Assembly (NCBI GenBank): GCA_029891345.1
Contig: CM056993.1
Coordinates: forward strand, 108,429,800-108,493,799
Length of the DNA: 64,000 nucleotides
Direction: 5' to 3'
DNA from: Dryococelus australis
Taxonomy: Eukaryota; Arthropoda; Insecta; Phasmatodea; Phasmatidae
The notes beneath the pieces are model-generated. The model made no database searches. It was not told where the DNA came from and saw nothing but the letters and a program-made list of their open reading frames with translations. Position numbers and translations under genes: made by a program. Positions 62,970 through 64,000 of the stretch are shown piece after piece (within the stretch, counting starts at the first letter, position 1; the number at the start of each line of letters is the position of its first letter).

Positions 62970-64000
62970 TGTGCCTCGTTAAGCCTTGTTGTCCCAGGTA
63001 CAGCACAGAGATACTGGCAGATTGCGGTCCACTCAGGCAGCCACAAATACATGGCATTCACCATGCCTGAGGGTGAGACATTACAGTTCAGAGAAATGCT
63101 GTTCTGTTTAAAGAATGCACCAGCCACATTCCAGAGGCTCATGTTAGCTGAGGTCCTTATCGGTTACATTGGGCAGTTTTGCTTTGCCTACTTAGACGTG
63201 ATAATTTACTCCAAGTCACAGGAAGAGCACTGTGGGCACTTATGAGTCCTGGAGCACTTGGAACTACATGGACTAACTTGCAAGCTATCACTGGAAATGG
63301 GGACATGAATAATGCCAAGCTTCTCAGGCCCTCAAGGAAAGCTTCAGCACATGTTCTTGCATCACCGACGGGGAAACAGCCCCCTCATACTTCAGACAGA
63401 CCCCTGTCGGAATGGCCTTGGGGTAAGAAGATGCAGAAGGCTATCCGCAAGTAATTGTGTACACCATTACCCGCCTAAACACCACAGAACAGCGGTACCA
63501 TATAAATTAGCAGGAATGCCTCACAGTCATTTGAACTATCAGAAAATACAACTACCACTCAGAGGGTAAGAAATTCAGTCTCCATAGTGACATTACGGTG
63601 CTGCAGTGGCTCTGGGAGTCACAAAACTCAAAGGCCAAACTCGGGCGGTAGGAGATGTTTCTCACTGAGTTCGACTTTGAAGTTCAGCACTGCCTGGGGA
63701 AAATGAACTATTTGCCCAACGCCCTGTCTGGCCAGCTGGACCTCTATGGAGAAGAAAAGGAAGACGACGGATGGGAAAAAATGGTGCTCTCTCACCGTAG
63801 CCCCAAGGAGCACATCTGGCTACTCCAGCTCCGACTGAGCAAATACTGCATAATCTATCACAAACAGCAAGGCCCGGATATCCAGAGACTTCTCTAGTAC
63901 AACCCTCAGTGCTTCCAGCTCCGAGATGACATAGTACGCTCCCGGACAACCTGGGGCAGACTGGCGAATATGGATATCAAAAGGACTAAGACCTGCAAGC
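62970..64000 (+). mobile_element. Gypsy-type retrotransposon, RT to integrase start (continues past the window)
   Basis: The plus strand begins in the first RT catalytic region and reads YWQIAVHSGSHKYMAF, LKNAPATFQRLM and FAYLDVIIYSKSQEEH, in which the usual YLDD catalytic box is YLDV. RNase H follows in other frames (PLILQTDPCRNGLG near 63380, then WLWESQ and FDFEVQHCLGKMNYLPNALS near 63675). The sequence runs off the window before integrase. Stops at 63243, 63452 and elsewhere and the lost second Asp show it is inactive. It is in the same orientation as, and picks up where, the part ending at 55518 breaks off. Confidence 0.82.

Noticed and set aside
55518..62970. Reading the GT...AG bounded gap in the Gypsy element as a true intron
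   Set aside because: The interval contains a complete BEL/Pao element and the reading frame is not kept across it, so a nested insertion or two separate fragments is more likely.
1..64000. CRISPR array, rRNA or tRNA genes
   Set aside because: No regularly spaced direct repeats, no rRNA-like sequence and no convincing cloverleaf were seen by eye; a tRNA scan was not possible.

Overview
The window is nuclear DNA from an animal, most likely an insect with a large, transposon-rich genome. The one recognisable cellular gene is a spliced ATP synthase subunit g gene of 102 residues whose first intron is about 30.6 kb long. Around it lie Tc1/mariner, pogo-like, Polinton/Maverick, Penelope-like, BEL/Pao, Gypsy and non-LTR elements in different states of decay. 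The species cannot be fixed from the sequence. There is an assembly gap of exactly 100 N at 41224-41323.

Layout. 1-770 is the decayed 3' end of a non-LTR retrotransposon carrying an RNase H domain. The host gene has exons at 2907-2955, 33566-33726 and 34565-34663, all plus strand. Intron 1 holds a short inverted-repeat element (8551-8777), a mariner-like element (12611-13756), a Tc1-like element (15870-16875) and a 12.2 kb Polinton (17654-29822). Downstream of the gene are more inverted-repeat and pogo-like elements (35407-40590), three copies of a dispersed repeat (about 40 kb, 42.5-44 kb and, inverted, 50.2-50.9 kb), a second Tc1-like remnant (44.5-45.5 kb), a Penelope-like element (46.1-48.1 kb, minus), Gypsy-type sequence (about 52-55.5 kb and 62.97-64 kb, plus) and a nearly full-length BEL/Pao element (56933-62614, minus) lying between the two Gypsy parts.

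The most interesting object is the Polinton. It has long terminal inverted repeats and genes for protein-primed DNA polymerase B, major capsid protein, a DUF8207-like protein joined to a parvovirus-type phospholipase A2 domain, a small hydrophobic structural protein, an adenovirus-type cysteine protease, a fibre-like protein, a 47-residue protein, a packaging ATPase and a minor capsid (penton-like) protein. A tandem array of baculovirus-like BRO (Bro-N) gene copies sits between polymerase and capsid genes. No integrase is visible.

The Polinton also has its own gene punctuation. A near-identical motif, TATATAATAAATG or close variants, overlaps the start codons of six or seven genes on both strands, and a matching hairpin (arms GTTTTTAATGG / CCATTAAAAAC) lies at every convergent gene junction. 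Most of its genes carry frameshifts or stops, so this copy is dead, but the protease core, the phospholipase half and several capsid segments remain open.
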